From Micromonospora radicis (GTDB lineage: Bacteria; Actinomycetota; Actinomycetes; Mycobacteriales; Micromonosporaceae), in assembly GCF_003583405.1 (NCBI RefSeq), contig NZ_QXEC01000037.1, positions 1 through 35,667 on the forward strand: a stretch of 35,667 nt of DNA, read 5' to 3'. The first letter of the stretch is position 1, and every line of letters starts with the position of its first letter. Under the pieces are notes generated by a model, which saw only the letters and a list, made by a program, of their open reading frames with translations, ran no database searches and was not told the origin of the DNA. This document shows positions 8,024-17,360 of the stretch, piece after piece. A program made the translations under genes and the position numbers.

Positions 8024-11000
8024 CCACTTGGCCGACGGTACGGCGGGAGCGCCGTACCCCGCCGGTGGCCGTGCAGTCGGCGGTGTGGCGGATGCGCGAG
8101 GTTCTCGTCTGCCTCGCCCTGACCGGGTTCTGCGTCACCCAGGATCCAGGGTTGCTCGTGGCCGACACGAAGCTCGACATGGCGGTGGATCCCGGAGCCT
8201 TCCTCGCCCGGGCCACCGAGCTGTGGACCGCCGGCTGGCAGTTCGGCTCGTTGCAGAACCAGGCGATCGGCTACTTCTTCCCGATGGGCCCGTTCTTCCT
8301 GCTCGGCGAGGCGGTGGGCCTGCCGATGTGGTTCGTGCAGCGGCTGTGGATGGCGGCCCTGCTCTGCACCGCCTTCCTCGGTGTGGTGCGCCTGGCCCGC
8401 GCCCTCGACCTGGGCGGTCCGGCGTCTCGGGTGATCGGCGGCCTGATCTTCGCGCTCTCGCCGCGGGCGCTGAGCCTGGTCGGTACGGTCTCGCTCGAAC
8501 TGCTGCCGTACTGCGTCGCGCCGTGGGTCGTGTTGCCCCTGGTCCGCGGCGCGGCGGGCGGTTCGCTGCGGCGGGCGGCGGCGCTCAGCGGCCTGGCCGT
8601 GGTCTGCATGGGCGGCGCGAACGGGGCGGCGACCGCGTCCGCCGTGCTGCCGGCGTTGCTCTACGTGCTGACGCGTCCACCCCGGCGCCGGTGGCGGCTG
8701 TTCGCCTGGTGGACCGCGGCGATGGTCGCCGCGACCTGCTGGTGGCTGGTGCCGCTGCTGCTCATGCAGCAGTACGGCTTCCCGTTCCTGCCGTACACCG
8801 AGAGCGCGGCCGTGACCACTGCGGTCACCGACCTCGGCACCACTCTCCGCGGCGCCAGCCACTGGTTGGGCTACCTGGCTGTCGACGGCGTGCCCTGGTG
8901 GCGTTCGGGCTGGGCGTTGGCGACGGCGCCGTGGCTTGCCGTGGTCACCGGCTTCATCGCGTGCGTCGGGTTGGCCGGGCTGGCCCGCCGGGACCTACCG
9001 GAGCGACGGTTCCTGGTCGTCGGTGCGCTGGTGGGGCTGTTGATCCTGACGGCCGGCAACATGTCGAACGGCGGTGCGCTCTTCGCCGCGACGGTCCGGG
9101 AGGCGCTGGACGGCCCGCTTGCCGCGTTGCGGAACCTGCACAAGTTCGACGTGGTCCTCCGGATGCCGCTCGCGCTGGCCGCCGCCCATCTGCTGCACGG
9201 CGCGGCCCGGATCTCCGCCGTCCGTCGGTTCGCGCGTCCCGTCGAGATGGCGCCGCGCCGTGCCGCGCTCGGGGTCACCGCCGTCGCGCTGGTCGCGGTC
9301 GCGGGTGGGGCCGGCACTGCGGGACTCGCCGCCGGTGGCGGCTATCCGGCCCTGCCCGAGCACTGGCGGCAGGCGGCCGGGTGGCTGGACCGGCACGCCG
9401 GCCACGGCAGCACGCTGCTGGTGCCGGGTTCCAACTTCGCCGAGTACGACTGGGGTCGTCCGATGGACGAACCTCTCCAGCCGCTGTTGAAGTCGCGTTG
9501 GGCGGTGCGTTCGCTGGTACCGGCCGGATCGGTGGGCAACGCCCGGCTGCTGTCCGCGATCGACGAGCGGCTGGCCTCCGGTGTCGTCTCGCCGGGGCTG
9601 GCGGACGTCCTCGGCCGGCTCGGGGTGCGCTACCTGGTGGTGCGGAACGATCTTCGGCCGCCGGTGGGCGCGAGGGCGTGGCCGGTGCTGGTGCACCGGA
9701 CCCTGGACAGTGCGCCCGGCCTGACCAGGGTCGCGCACTTCGGGCCGATCGTGGGTAGGGAGCCCGACCTGGGCAGCGCGTGGGACTACGGGCTGCACCG
9801 CCCGTACCCGGCGGTGGAGATCTACCGGGTCGACCGACCCGCTCCGCGTGCCGTCGTCGTCGACGCGGCCGAGCCGCTCGACCTGGTGGGCGCGCCGGAA
9901 ACGTTGCTGGACCTCGCCGACGCCGGAATCCTCGGCGACCGGCCCGTGATCATCGACGGGGACGCCGGTGTCCGGGACCGTACCCGGGTGCGGACGGTGC
10001 TCGCCGACAGCCTGCGCAGCCGCGAGGTCGACTTCGGCCTGGTTCGTGGGAACGTCTCCCGGACGTTCGGGCACGACGACCGTCCCCGGCAGAGCCGGGC
10101 GGCGCACGACCTGTTCGACCCGGCCTGGGAGTCGTCACTCACCTGGGCCGGGTACACCGGAGTGGCCGACGTACGGGCCTCTTCGAGCGCCGCCGACGTG
10201 GCCGGTCCGGCGGGGCTGCGTGATCCCTCCGCCACCCCGTTCGCGGCCGTCGACGGCGACAGTGGCACCGCGTGGCTCTCGGACGGTGCGGACAAGCCGG
10301 TCGGCCAGTGGCTGGAAGTTCGCTTTCCGCGCCAGATCCGGCCCCAGTCGGTGGAACTCCAGGTGGTCCACGAGGAGTTGATCGCCGAGCCGGTGACCCG
10401 GGTTCGGGTCAGCACCGCGGGCGGGTCACGGGTGCATCAGGTGACGGGCGCCGGTGCGGCCCCGGTACGGCTCGCGCTGCCCGCCGGTGCCACGGACTGG
10501 CTCCGGGTGACCGTCGACGCGGTGGCGGAACTCGACGTACCCGGGCGGCGGGCCGGGATCCGTGAACTGCGGATCGCCGACGTGACGCCGGTGCGGTACC
10601 TGCGGCTGCCGGCCCCGGCCGACCCGAGCGGCGCGCCGGACGCCGTCGCACTCGCCCGACGCAGCGGTGACCGCAGCGCCTGCACCACCGCCGGCGACCA
10701 CTACCTCTGTTCGCCCGAGCTGACCCGGCACGGCGAGGAGACCGGGCTGCTGCCCCGCCGCTTCGAGTCACCGGCCGCGTTCACCGCCGACCTCACCGGC
10801 CTGGCCCGCGCCGTGCCGGCCACGGCGTTGGCCGAGTACGACGAGGTGGTTGGCGAACCGGACGTCGTCACGTCGAGTACCTGGTTCGCCGACCCGGTCG
10901 CCTCGTCCCGGTCGCTGCGGGACGGGGACGACGGCACGGCGTGGTGGGCCGACCCGGACGATCCACAGCCGACGCTGGAGCTGCGCTGGGACAAGAAGCG

Positions 11001-13155
11001 GAAGGTCGGCTGGGTGCGGCTGCGCTTCTCGGCGGGCCTGGTCGCGGCGCCTCCGCTGACCGTCCGGGTCACCGGTGACGACGGCATCCGGGAGGCGAAG
11101 GTCGGGCTGGACGGCGTGGCCCGCTTCGCGCCGCTGCGTACCCGCAATCTCGTCGTCGCGGTGACCTCGACGGTGCCGCGGGTCAACCGGTCGACGGCGC
11201 TGTTCGAGCCGTGGCCCCTGCCACTCGGGATCAGCGAGATCGACGTGGAGGGGGCGCAGGCGGAACCGCCGCCCGACCTCGACCGTACGGTGACGCTGCC
11301 CTGTGGTGCCGGGCCGACCATCGTGGTCAACGGCAGGCAGGTGCCGACGACCGCGGTGGGCACCCTTCGGGACCTCCGGGATCTGCGCCCGTTGCGGTAT
11401 CGGGCCTGCGCGGCCGAACCGGACGACGACGGGACGGGATCCGGTCGGGTCGTGCTGCGCCGGGGGACGAACGAGGTCAGCGCTGCGGCGGACCGCTTCG
11501 TCGTCGACAGCGTCATCCTGGCCAACCGGACCCTGGCCAACTCCGCCACCGGCCGGGCCGGTGGTGAGCCGGTGCCGCGCGCCCTGGCCGTGCTCGACTG
11601 GGACGACCGGCAGCGGTCGCTGTCGATCGGCCCGGGTGCCGACACGTATCTGATCGTTACGGAGAACGCCAACCCTGGCTGGACGGCCACCCTCGACGGG
11701 GTCGCGCTCTTCCCGGCCCGGATCGACGGCTGGAAGCAGGCGTGGTTCGTGCCGGCCGGGACCGCCGGTCGGATCGAGCTGGTGTTCGAGCCGGGGGCGC
11801 ACTACCAGCTCGTATTGCGGGTGGCGGGCGTGCTGCTACTGGTCCTGGTCGTCGCGGCGGTGGTGCCGGCCCGCCGGGACCGACCGGCCTATCCGGTGAT
11901 CGCGACGACGATGCCGACCGCGCCGCTGTTGGCGGTCGGCGTTCCGGTGCTGCTCGGTGGCCTGGCGGGCCTCGGGTCTGCCCTGCTCGTGGTGGTGCTG
12001 AACCGGCGCCGGGCACCCGCCCCGGTGTGGGTGTGGTTGCCCGGCTCCATCGGGCTGATGGGCGAGGCGGCGCGGCGCTGGTGGCTGCCGCCGCCGGTCG
12101 CCGAACTACTCGTGCTGGTGCCGACCGTGCTGCTCCTCGTCGCCGTCGCGGCCCTGGTGCTGCGTGGCCGGCGGGTGCCGGGGCGGTACGAGAAGCGGCG
12201 GCCCAGCCGACTCAGTGGCTGGCTGCGCCGCCCCGTCGGGCGCGCTCGCCGGTTCCGGCGGGCGGGTCAGCGACCGGCTCTCGACACGGCGGTACAACAG
12301 CCGGACCGGGCGTTCGACGAGGTAGTGGCTGGCGGTCGCGATCGGGATGGTGAGCGCCAGGGTGACCGCCAGCAGGCTCCAGAACGAGCTGTCGAACCGG
12401 GTGAAGCCGAGCAGCCGGAGAGCGGCTTCGAGCACGAGGAGGTGCCACAGGAAGATCCCGTACGAGATCCGGCCGAGGAACCTGACCGCCGGCTGACCGA
12501 GGAACCTGCGCGGGAGCCCGTCGGTCCGCGGCCCGACGAGCGGGGCGATCAGGCACCAGGCGACGAGGAGGAAGAGCAGGTGCTCGGCGAGAACCTCGGC
12601 CCGGGTGGCCGGTTCGAGCGCCCGGGGACCAGCGATCGGGGTGCTGGCGATCCAGAGCAGCACGGCCGCGACGGCCCAGGACGTCGCGGGGGCGAAGGTG
12701 AAGGTACGCAGCCCGCGCGGAAGGAGGTACCACAGCTGGTCGCCACCGTCGGTGGCCTTGACGGCGGTGGGGTCGATGGTGCCGAGGAAGGCGGAGGGTC
12801 TGGTGCCGTCGGGCCAGCTGACCAGCACCGCCAGCACGACACCGGTACCGAACCAGTCGAGATGGGAGGGCAGCCAGAGCGCCGCGACGTCCTGGAGCGG
12901 AGAGTCCGGCGTGTGGACGTACCCGTTCCAGAGCAGGCCGACCAGGATGACGCCGATGCCGAGGGCCAGTTGACGCCGGGCTCGCGCCCGGGGGGATCTG
13001 CCGCCGAGGCACCGGCCGAGCAGCGCGACGAGCGGCAGGAGGAGACAGAACGCGGCCCCGGTGGCGAGGCTCCAGGTGTGTTCCATCCCGACCGGCAGCC
13101 GCAGCGGCTCGTAAACCTGCATCAACAGCAGCGGAATGGCCCAGTCCGCAGGTGA
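8017..13155 (+). CDS. AftD-like alpha-(1->3)-arabinofuranosyltransferase (DUF3367), ORF extended at 3' end
   Basis: A very large membrane glycosyltransferase. The GTG at 8017 overlaps the upstream gene by 7 nt. The N-terminal half (residues about 25-450) is a GT-C membrane domain with ADTKLDM after the first helix (Asp50 and Asp54), then LARATELW and QNQAIGYFFPMGPFF, as in mycobacterial AftD. The long extracytoplasmic part contains two discoidin-like (F5/8 type C/CBM) modules, visible as AVDGDSGTAW and RDGDDGTAWW. C-terminal helices end near 12160. AftD transfers arabinofuranose from decaprenyl-phosphoarabinose in cell-wall arabinan. Convincing homology stops about 12200 (about residue 1395, near normal AftD length). 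The last about 320 codons read antisense through the acyltransferase gene and look non-natural. Confidence 0.8.
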   Translation: MLTTWPTVRRERRTPPVAVQSAVWRMREVLVCLALTGFCVTQDPGLLVADTKLDMAVDPGAFLARATELWTAGWQFGSLQNQAIGYFFPMGPFFLLGEAVGLPMWFVQRLWMAALLCTAFLGVVRLARALDLGGPASRVIGGLIFALSPRALSLVGTVSLELLPYCVAPWVVLPLVRGAAGGSLRRAAALSGLAVVCMGGANGAATASAVLPALLYVLTRPPRRRWRLFAWWTAAMVAATCWWLVPLLLMQQYGFPFLPYTESAAVTTAVTDLGTTLRGASHWLGYLAVDGVPWWRSGWALATAPWLAVVTGFIACVGLAGLARRDLPERRFLVVGALVGLLILTAGNMSNGGALFAATVREALDGPLAALRNLHKFDVVLRMPLALAAAHLLHGAARISAVRRFARPVEMAPRRAALGVTAVALVAVAGGAGTAGLAAGGGYPALPEHWRQAAGWLDRHAGHGSTLLVPGSNFAEYDWGRPMDEPLQPLLKSRWAVRSLVPAGSVGNARLLSAIDERLASGVVSPGLADVLGRLGVRYLVVRNDLRPPVGARAWPVLVHRTLDSAPGLTRVAHFGPIVGREPDLGSAWDYGLHRPYPAVEIYRVDRPAPRAVVVDAAEPLDLVGAPETLLDLADAGILGDRPVIIDGDAGVRDRTRVRTVLADSLRSREVDFGLVRGNVSRTFGHDDRPRQSRAAHDLFDPAWESSLTWAGYTGVADVRASSSAADVAGPAGLRDPSATPFAAVDGDSGTAWLSDGADKPVGQWLEVRFPRQIRPQSVELQVVHEELIAEPVTRVRVSTAGGSRVHQVTGAGAAPVRLALPAGATDWLRVTVDAVAELDVPGRRAGIRELRIADVTPVRYLRLPAPADPSGAPDAVALARRSGDRSACTTAGDHYLCSPELTRHGEETGLLPRRFESPAAFTADLTGLARAVPATALAEYDEVVGEPDVVTSSTWFADPVASSRSLRDGDDGTAWWADPDDPQPTLELRWDKKRKVGWVRLRFSAGLVAAPPLTVRVTGDDGIREAKVGLDGVARFAPLRTRNLVVAVTSTVPRVNRSTALFEPWPLPLGISEIDVEGAQAEPPPDLDRTVTLPCGAGPTIVVNGRQVPTTAVGTLRDLRDLRPLRYRACAAEPDDDGTGSGRVVLRRGTNEVSAAADRFVVDSVILANRTLANSATGRAGGEPVPRALAVLDWDDRQRSLSIGPGADTYLIVTENANPGWTATLDGVALFPARIDGWKQAWFVPAGTAGRIELVFEPGAHYQLVLRVAGVLLLVLVVAAVVPARRDRPAYPVIATTMPTAPLLAVGVPVLLGGLAGLGSALLVVVLNRRRAPAPVWVWLPGSIGLMGEAARRWWLPPPVAELLVLVPTVLLLVAVAALVLRGRRVPGRYEKRRPSRLSGWLRRPVGRARRFRRAGQRPALDTAVQQPDRAFDEVVAGGRDRDGERQGDRQQAPERAVEPGEAEQPESGFEHEEVPQEDPVRDPAEEPDRRLTEEPAREPVGPRPDERGDQAPGDEEEEQVLGENLGPGGRFERPGTSDRGAGDPEQHGRDGPGRRGGEGEGTQPARKEVPQLVATVGGLDGGGVDGAEEGGGSGAVGPADQHRQHDTGTEPVEMGGQPERRDVLERRVRRVDVPVPEQADQDDADAEGQLTPGSRPGGSAAEAPAEQRDERQEETERGPGGEAPGVFHPDRQPQRLVNLHQQQRNGPVRR

Positions 13156-13554
13156 CGTGAGGTATTGGATATTCAGCCAGGCCAACGCGACGGCTGCCAT
13201 CGCCCAGTACCCGGGCAGAATGCGCAGTGCGCGGTGCCAGAGATAGCGCCGAACGGAAGGAGTCGGGTACGAGTGAATGGCAGCGGCCGCGAATGGCCGG
13301 TAGAGAAGAAAACCGGAGAGGGCGAAGAGTAGCGCCACGCCGACATCGAGCCGGGCGAGCAATCCACTGCTCTGCCCCGGCGAGTTCGTCATGCCGCTGA
13401 GATAGGAAACGTGGTGGACGAGAATCATGACGACCGCGACGGCACGTAACCCTTCCAGCGCGGGCAGCCACCTGGAATGCCTGTTGTTCCGGTCCGGCTG
13501 ACCGTCCATCGTATTGATCCGGCTTGGCGTGCTCACGGCTACTCTGCATCCCAT
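12106..13554 (-). CDS. Acyltransferase family 3 (OafA/YrhL-like) membrane protein
   Basis: A 482-aa protein with about ten membrane helices. The family 3 hallmarks are visible: WLPALEGLRAVAVVMILVHH near the N-terminus with the conserved His, LDVGVALLFALSGFLLYRPF, RYLWHRALRILPGYW, and the late GRISYGIFLWHLLV. These enzymes move O-acyl groups onto extracytoplasmic glycans or lipids; here the substrate may be the product of the adjacent operon (inference). The core ends with HYLVERPVRLLYRR near 12285. The last about 45 residues, from about 12240 down to the TGA at 12106, are antisense to the AftD-like gene and probably not native. The start is uncertain: ATG 13554, GTG 13536 and an ATG near 13509 all lack a clear RBS. 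Confidence 0.82.
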   Translation of the reverse strand: MGCRVAVSTPSRINTMDGQPDRNNRHSRWLPALEGLRAVAVVMILVHHVSYLSGMTNSPGQSSGLLARLDVGVALLFALSGFLLYRPFAAAAIHSYPTPSVRRYLWHRALRILPGYWAMAAVALAWLNIQYLTSPADWAIPLLLMQVYEPLRLPVGMEHTWSLATGAAFCLLLPLVALLGRCLGGRSPRARARRQLALGIGVILVGLLWNGYVHTPDSPLQDVAALWLPSHLDWFGTGVVLAVLVSWPDGTRPSAFLGTIDPTAVKATDGGDQLWYLLPRGLRTFTFAPATSWAVAAVLLWIASTPIAGPRALEPATRAEVLAEHLLFLLVAWCLIAPLVGPRTDGLPRRFLGQPAVRFLGRISYGIFLWHLLVLEAALRLLGFTRFDSSFWSLLAVTLALTIPIATASHYLVERPVRLLYRRVESRSLTRPPEPASAPDGAAQPATESAGPPLLVPPRHPPATQHQGRDGDEEQHGRHQHE

Positions 13555-13687
13555 TCGTCGGGGCAGTCCATGCTGCCGTGGGCCGGATCAGATGTGGCTC
13601 GGTAAGCCGCATCGGACCATATCCGAAACTGCGTCACATCGTGTACTGTCAGCCGACCAGTCGACCTAATCACTTGGGAGGAGCCAC

Positions 13688-14725
13688 ATGCGACCTGCAA
13701 CGGGTGTCGTCTTGGTGGCGACAGGAACGTTCCTGATCGTCGGCGCTTTGGCGATGCCGCTGTACGTTGCGCCGGCTGTCGTGAAGGTGCCCCTGGACCA
13801 GAGTTCGGTCACATATTCGAGGGCCCAGAACGCCACAGTCCTGGACTTCCAGACCCTGTCGGAACGGAGTGGGGTCGACCTGACCGCCGTCCGCGCCGTT
13901 CGTGGCGATGTCGAGGCCGGCAATGCCGACCGGGCGGTCTTCAACGTCGGCGTCCGGGTCACCGACGAGGCCGGCACGGAGATCACCGTCAGCCGGGACC
14001 GGGTGGCTCTCGACCGCCGAACCGGGGAGGCGATCGCCTGCTGCGCCGAGGACATCAACGGCACCCCGTTCAAGCACGACGGCCTGACCTACACGTTCCC
14101 CTTCGGAACCGAGAAGAAGACGTACCGCTACTTCGACAACACCGCCCGGAAGGCGTACGACGCCACCTACCACGGCACCGAGCAGTTGCAGGGCCTGACC
14201 GTCTACCGGTTCGAGATGACGGTGGAGCCGGTCCAGGTCGACGAGATCAAGGTCCCTGGTCACCTGGTCGGCTCCGCCGAGCAGATGACCACCGTGGGCC
14301 GGTTCTACACCAACAAGCGCACCCTGTGGGTGGAGCCCAACACCGGCGTCATCGTCAAGGGCCAGGAAGACCAACTGCAGACGTTGCGCGGCCCGAACGG
14401 GACCGACGCCATCCGCATCATCGACGCCGACCTCGCCTTCGACGAGGAGACGCAGAAGCAGCAGGCGGACGTCGCCCGGGACGCGATGCGACAGATCAAC
14501 CTGGTGACCGTGCTGGTGCCGATCGTGCTCGGTGTCCTGGGCCTGGCCCTGCTGGTCCTCGGTCTGCTTCTCTTCTTCCGAGCGAACCGTCGGGCGGAGC
14601 CGCCGGCCCCGGTGGCCGTCGGCGACTCACCCGAGCCCGACCTCGACTCGCCCGCGTCGGCGGACCCACAAGACGAGCCCACCGGGCCCGCGCAGTCTCG
14701 GCCAGCCGAGCGCGTCGAGTCCTGA
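13688..14725 (+). CDS. DUF3068 domain-containing membrane protein
   Basis: A 345-aa protein with an uncleaved N-terminal helix (residues about 5-27), an extracellular beta-rich domain (30-270) and a second helix (about 275-298, VLVPIVLGVLGLALLVLGLLLFF), then an acidic proline-rich cytoplasmic tail. This two-helix layout and segments such as EDINGTPFKHDGLTYTFPFG match DUF3068, an actinobacterial family also named PorA-like in some databases. The function is unknown. The start is well supported by GGGAGGAG 5 nt before the ATG. A possible -10 box (TACTGT) is near 13643. It is divergent from the acyltransferase and convergent with the methyltransferase across a shared hairpin. Confidence 0.85.
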   Translation: MRPATGVVLVATGTFLIVGALAMPLYVAPAVVKVPLDQSSVTYSRAQNATVLDFQTLSERSGVDLTAVRAVRGDVEAGNADRAVFNVGVRVTDEAGTEITVSRDRVALDRRTGEAIACCAEDINGTPFKHDGLTYTFPFGTEKKTYRYFDNTARKAYDATYHGTEQLQGLTVYRFEMTVEPVQVDEIKVPGHLVGSAEQMTTVGRFYTNKRTLWVEPNTGVIVKGQEDQLQTLRGPNGTDAIRIIDADLAFDEETQKQQADVARDAMRQINLVTVLVPIVLGVLGLALLVLGLLLFFRANRRAEPPAPVAVGDSPEPDLDSPASADPQDEPTGPAQSRPAERVES

Positions 14726-14752
14726 CACCGACCCCACCCACCAACTCGGTGC

Positions 14753-14781
14753 GGCCGGCGGAGCCTGGTGCTCCGCCGGCC
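14753..14781. terminator. Bidirectional terminator hairpin
   Basis: A 12-bp perfect stem (GGCCGGCGGAGC) with a 5-nt CTGGT loop lies between the convergent DUF3068 and methyltransferase genes. There is no U-tract, which is usual in high-GC actinomycetes. Confidence 0.75.
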
Positions 14782-14806
14782 CCGCCCGACCCGGGTCGGC
14801 GCCGGT

Positions 14807-15541
14807 TCAGGTTCGACGCAGGACGTACCGGGTGCAGTGCCAGTCCGCCGTGTAGGGCAGGTCAGGCCGCTGCCCTACGATCTCGCCCCCGTGCTCGGCC
14901 AGCAGCCGCACCATGTCCGCGTGCGGCACCGGCGTCATCCTCATCGGAGCCGGGTACCCGAGGAGGCGGCACTGGGCCCAGCTGATGAGCCGGTAGGGCG
15001 CGACTCGCCAGATGAACCCCCGCGCCGTGGGTGCCGGCCTCGTCGGCAGCCCCACCACCGCGACCCCACCGGGGCGCAGCACGCGCAGGAACTCGGCCAG
15101 GTAGCCGTCGACAGCGGGACGGGGCAGGTGTTGCAGCACCAGCGCGCTGTAGACGAGATCGAAGTGACCGTCGGGGAACTGCCGCAGGTCGGCCGCGTCG
15201 TTGAGCGTGAAGCGGATGTTCCCGGAACTCCGGTCGAGTTCGCGGGCGGCCGCCAGCATCGACGGTGCGATGTCCACGCCGGTCACCTCGTCGGCGTACG
15301 CGGCCAGCGCCTGCGACAGCCGGCCGACCCCGCAGCCGAAGTCGAGCGCCCGCTGCCACCGCGTCGGTTGGCCGAGCTGGTCGAGCCAGGCGACCGTCTG
15401 CTCGACATCGGCGCGCCCGGTGGCGAGGAACTCCTCGACGTCCCAACCTCCGCCGCGCTTGCCGGGCTGGACCAGCACCGCCCAGAGCGGATCCTCGGCG
15501 CCCAGCCTGGTCCAGTCGCGCCGCACCTCGTGCAAGTCCAC
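14807..15541 (-). CDS. Class I SAM-dependent methyltransferase
   Basis: A 244-aa soluble enzyme with the Rossmann methyltransferase motifs in order: motif I ALDFGCGVGRLSQAL (about residues 65-79), the acidic end of beta2 in VTGVDIAPSML, a motif near DAADLRQF, then HFDLVYSALVLQHL and the LRPGGVAVVGLP strand/turn. Both DFGCGVGR and LRPGG are diagnostic of methyltransferase type 11/25 proteins. The substrate cannot be predicted. The GTG at 15541 has no RBS but sits 7 nt after a -10 box (TACTGT), so a leaderless mRNA is likely. It stands alone between a convergent gene and DUF885. Confidence 0.85.
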   Translation of the reverse strand: MDLHEVRRDWTRLGAEDPLWAVLVQPGKRGGGWDVEEFLATGRADVEQTVAWLDQLGQPTRWQRALDFGCGVGRLSQALAAYADEVTGVDIAPSMLAAARELDRSSGNIRFTLNDAADLRQFPDGHFDLVYSALVLQHLPRPAVDGYLAEFLRVLRPGGVAVVGLPTRPAPTARGFIWRVAPYRLISWAQCRLLGYPAPMRMTPVPHADMVRLLAEHGGEIVGQRPDLPYTADWHCTRYVLRRT

Positions 15542-15548
15542 GGCCCAA

Positions 15549-15554
15549 ACAGTA
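15549..15554 (-). promoter_or_regulatory. -10 box for leaderless methyltransferase transcript
   Basis: TACTGT on the minus strand ends 7 nt before the GTG start. This is the spacing seen in actinobacterial leaderless transcripts. No RBS is present between. Confidence 0.5.
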
Positions 15555-15683
15555 GGGCATCCGATGGTCGTGGACGAGAGGCGAACGCGCCGGCTCGTCG
15601 TTGCCGCGAGCTGGTCGGGAGGCCGCTGCGGTCACCGCCCCGCCGCGCCCCACCGAGGGTGGACGCGGCGAGGGCGGCGTCGC

Positions 15684-17354
15684 TCAGATCCGGGCCAGCG
15701 CCCGGCGCAGCGGGTCGAGGCCGAGGGAACCGAGGTCGAGCGCCTGACGGTGGAACTCCCGCAGGTCGAAGTCGGCGCCCTTGCGGGTCTTGGCGTCGTC
15801 GCGGGCCTGGAGCCAGATCCGTTCGCCCACCTTGTAGGAGGGCGCCTGCCCCGGCCATCCCAGGTAGCGGTTCAACTCGAAGCGCAGCATCTCGTCCGGC
15901 ACCCGGCAGTGCGCCCGCAGGAACTCCCAGCCCAGCTCCGGCGTCCAGCGCTCGCCCGGATGGAAGTCGAACGGGTTGTCCTTCGGGATCTCCAGCTCCA
16001 GGTGCATGCCGATGTCGACGATCACCCGCGCGGCCCGGAACGCCTGTCCGTCCAGCATGCCGAGCTTGTCACCCGGGTCTTCCAGGTAGCCAAGCTCGTC
16101 CATCAGCCGCTCGGCGTACAGGGCCCAGCCCTCGCCGTGCCCGGATACCCAGCAGAGCAGCCGCTGCCAGCGGTTGAGCAACCCGGCCCGGACGGCGGTC
16201 TGCCCGATCTGCAGATGATGCCCGGGCACCCCCTCGTGGTAGACGGTGGTCACCTCGCGCCAGGTGGAGAAGTCGGTGATGCCGTGCGGTACCGCCCACC
16301 ACATCCGGCCCGGCCGGGCGAAGTCCTCGCTGGGACCGGTGTAGTAGATGCCTCCGTCGCTGGTCGGCGCCAGCATGCACTCGATCCGGCGGACCTGCTC
16401 GGGGATGTCGAAGTGGGTGCCGTGCAGTTCGCTGATGGCCTGGTCGGCCAGCCCCTGCATCCAGTCGCGGAAGGCCTCGTTGCCCTGGATGGTGCGGGCC
16501 GGGTCGGCGTCCAGCGCCGCCACCGCCTCGTCGATGGTGGCGCCGGGGGTGAGGATCTGCCCGGCCACCGTACGCATGTCCGCCTCCAGGCGGGCCAGCT
16601 CGGTGAACCCCCAGGCGTACGTCTCGTCGAGGTCGATCCGGGCGCCGAGGAAGTACTGTGACGCCAGTTCGTACCGGTCCCGCCCGGCGGCCTGCTTCTC
16701 CGGGCCGCGCGGCGCCAGCTCGGTACGCAGGAACTGCCCGAACTCGGCGGTGGCCGCGGTGGCCGCCGCCGCACCCCGGCGCAGGTCGGCGTCGAGGGCT
16801 CCGTCGGCGCCGAGCCGATCGACGAGACCGTGGAAGATGTTGTCGCCGTCCGGGTCCACCCAGGCGTCGCACTGCTTGGCCACCTCGATCAGCTGTGCCC
16901 GGGCGCTGACCTTTCCGGCCGCGGCGGCCTCGCGCAGGGTGGTCTTGTAGCCCTCCAGCGCACCGGCGAAGCGGTTCAGCCGGGCAGCGATGTTGGCCTG
17001 CGCCTCGACACCCTCGGTGGGCATCAGGTCGAAGATCATCCGGGTGTGGTGCAGCCCGCTGGTGATGACGCTGACCTCGCTGGTGGCCTCGCCGGCCTCG
17101 TAGCGGGCCAGGTCGAGGCCCAGGCGCTCCTGCATCGCCTCCCGGGCGGTGCGCTCGGCCTCGGTGTCCGGCTCGACGCCGTCGAGGTCGGCCAGGGTCC
17201 GTCGGGTCAGGTCGGCCTGTGCGGCGTACCCGTCCGGCGACAGGTCGTCCAACTGGTCGTCGTACCCAGAGATGCCGACGTAGGTGGCGCCGGTCGGGCT
17301 CAGCGCGGCCCAGTCGGCGACGTAGCGGTTGGCGATGTCGTCGATTCGTCCCAC
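15684..17354 (-). CDS. DUF885 domain-containing protein (putative metallo-hydrolase)
   Basis: A 556-aa soluble protein with no signal peptide. It opens with an N-terminal pattern typical of DUF885 (IANRYVADWAALSPTGATYVG) and carries the family hallmark HEGVPGHHLQIGQ at about residues 368-380, a zinc-binding HExxxH-like signature, followed by a downstream Glu in SGHGEGWALYAERLMDELGY. The family is large in actinobacteria; a peptidase-like activity is presumed from the motif but is mostly unproven. Length is normal. The GTG start has no RBS, but TAGGGT lies 7 nt upstream, so a leaderless mRNA is likely. It probably forms its own transcription unit. Confidence 0.9.
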   Translation of the reverse strand: MGRIDDIANRYVADWAALSPTGATYVGISGYDDQLDDLSPDGYAAQADLTRRTLADLDGVEPDTEAERTAREAMQERLGLDLARYEAGEATSEVSVITSGLHHTRMIFDLMPTEGVEAQANIAARLNRFAGALEGYKTTLREAAAAGKVSARAQLIEVAKQCDAWVDPDGDNIFHGLVDRLGADGALDADLRRGAAAATAATAEFGQFLRTELAPRGPEKQAAGRDRYELASQYFLGARIDLDETYAWGFTELARLEADMRTVAGQILTPGATIDEAVAALDADPARTIQGNEAFRDWMQGLADQAISELHGTHFDIPEQVRRIECMLAPTSDGGIYYTGPSEDFARPGRMWWAVPHGITDFSTWREVTTVYHEGVPGHHLQIGQTAVRAGLLNRWQRLLCWVSGHGEGWALYAERLMDELGYLEDPGDKLGMLDGQAFRAARVIVDIGMHLELEIPKDNPFDFHPGERWTPELGWEFLRAHCRVPDEMLRFELNRYLGWPGQAPSYKVGERIWLQARDDAKTRKGADFDLREFHRQALDLGSLGLDPLRRALARI

Positions 17355-17360
17355 GCCGCG

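Noticed and set aside
12200..13155. C-terminal 320-residue extension of the AftD-like protein as a real domain
   Set aside because: It is the exact antisense of a well-supported acyltransferase and has the Arg/Glu/Gly-rich composition of antisense frames.
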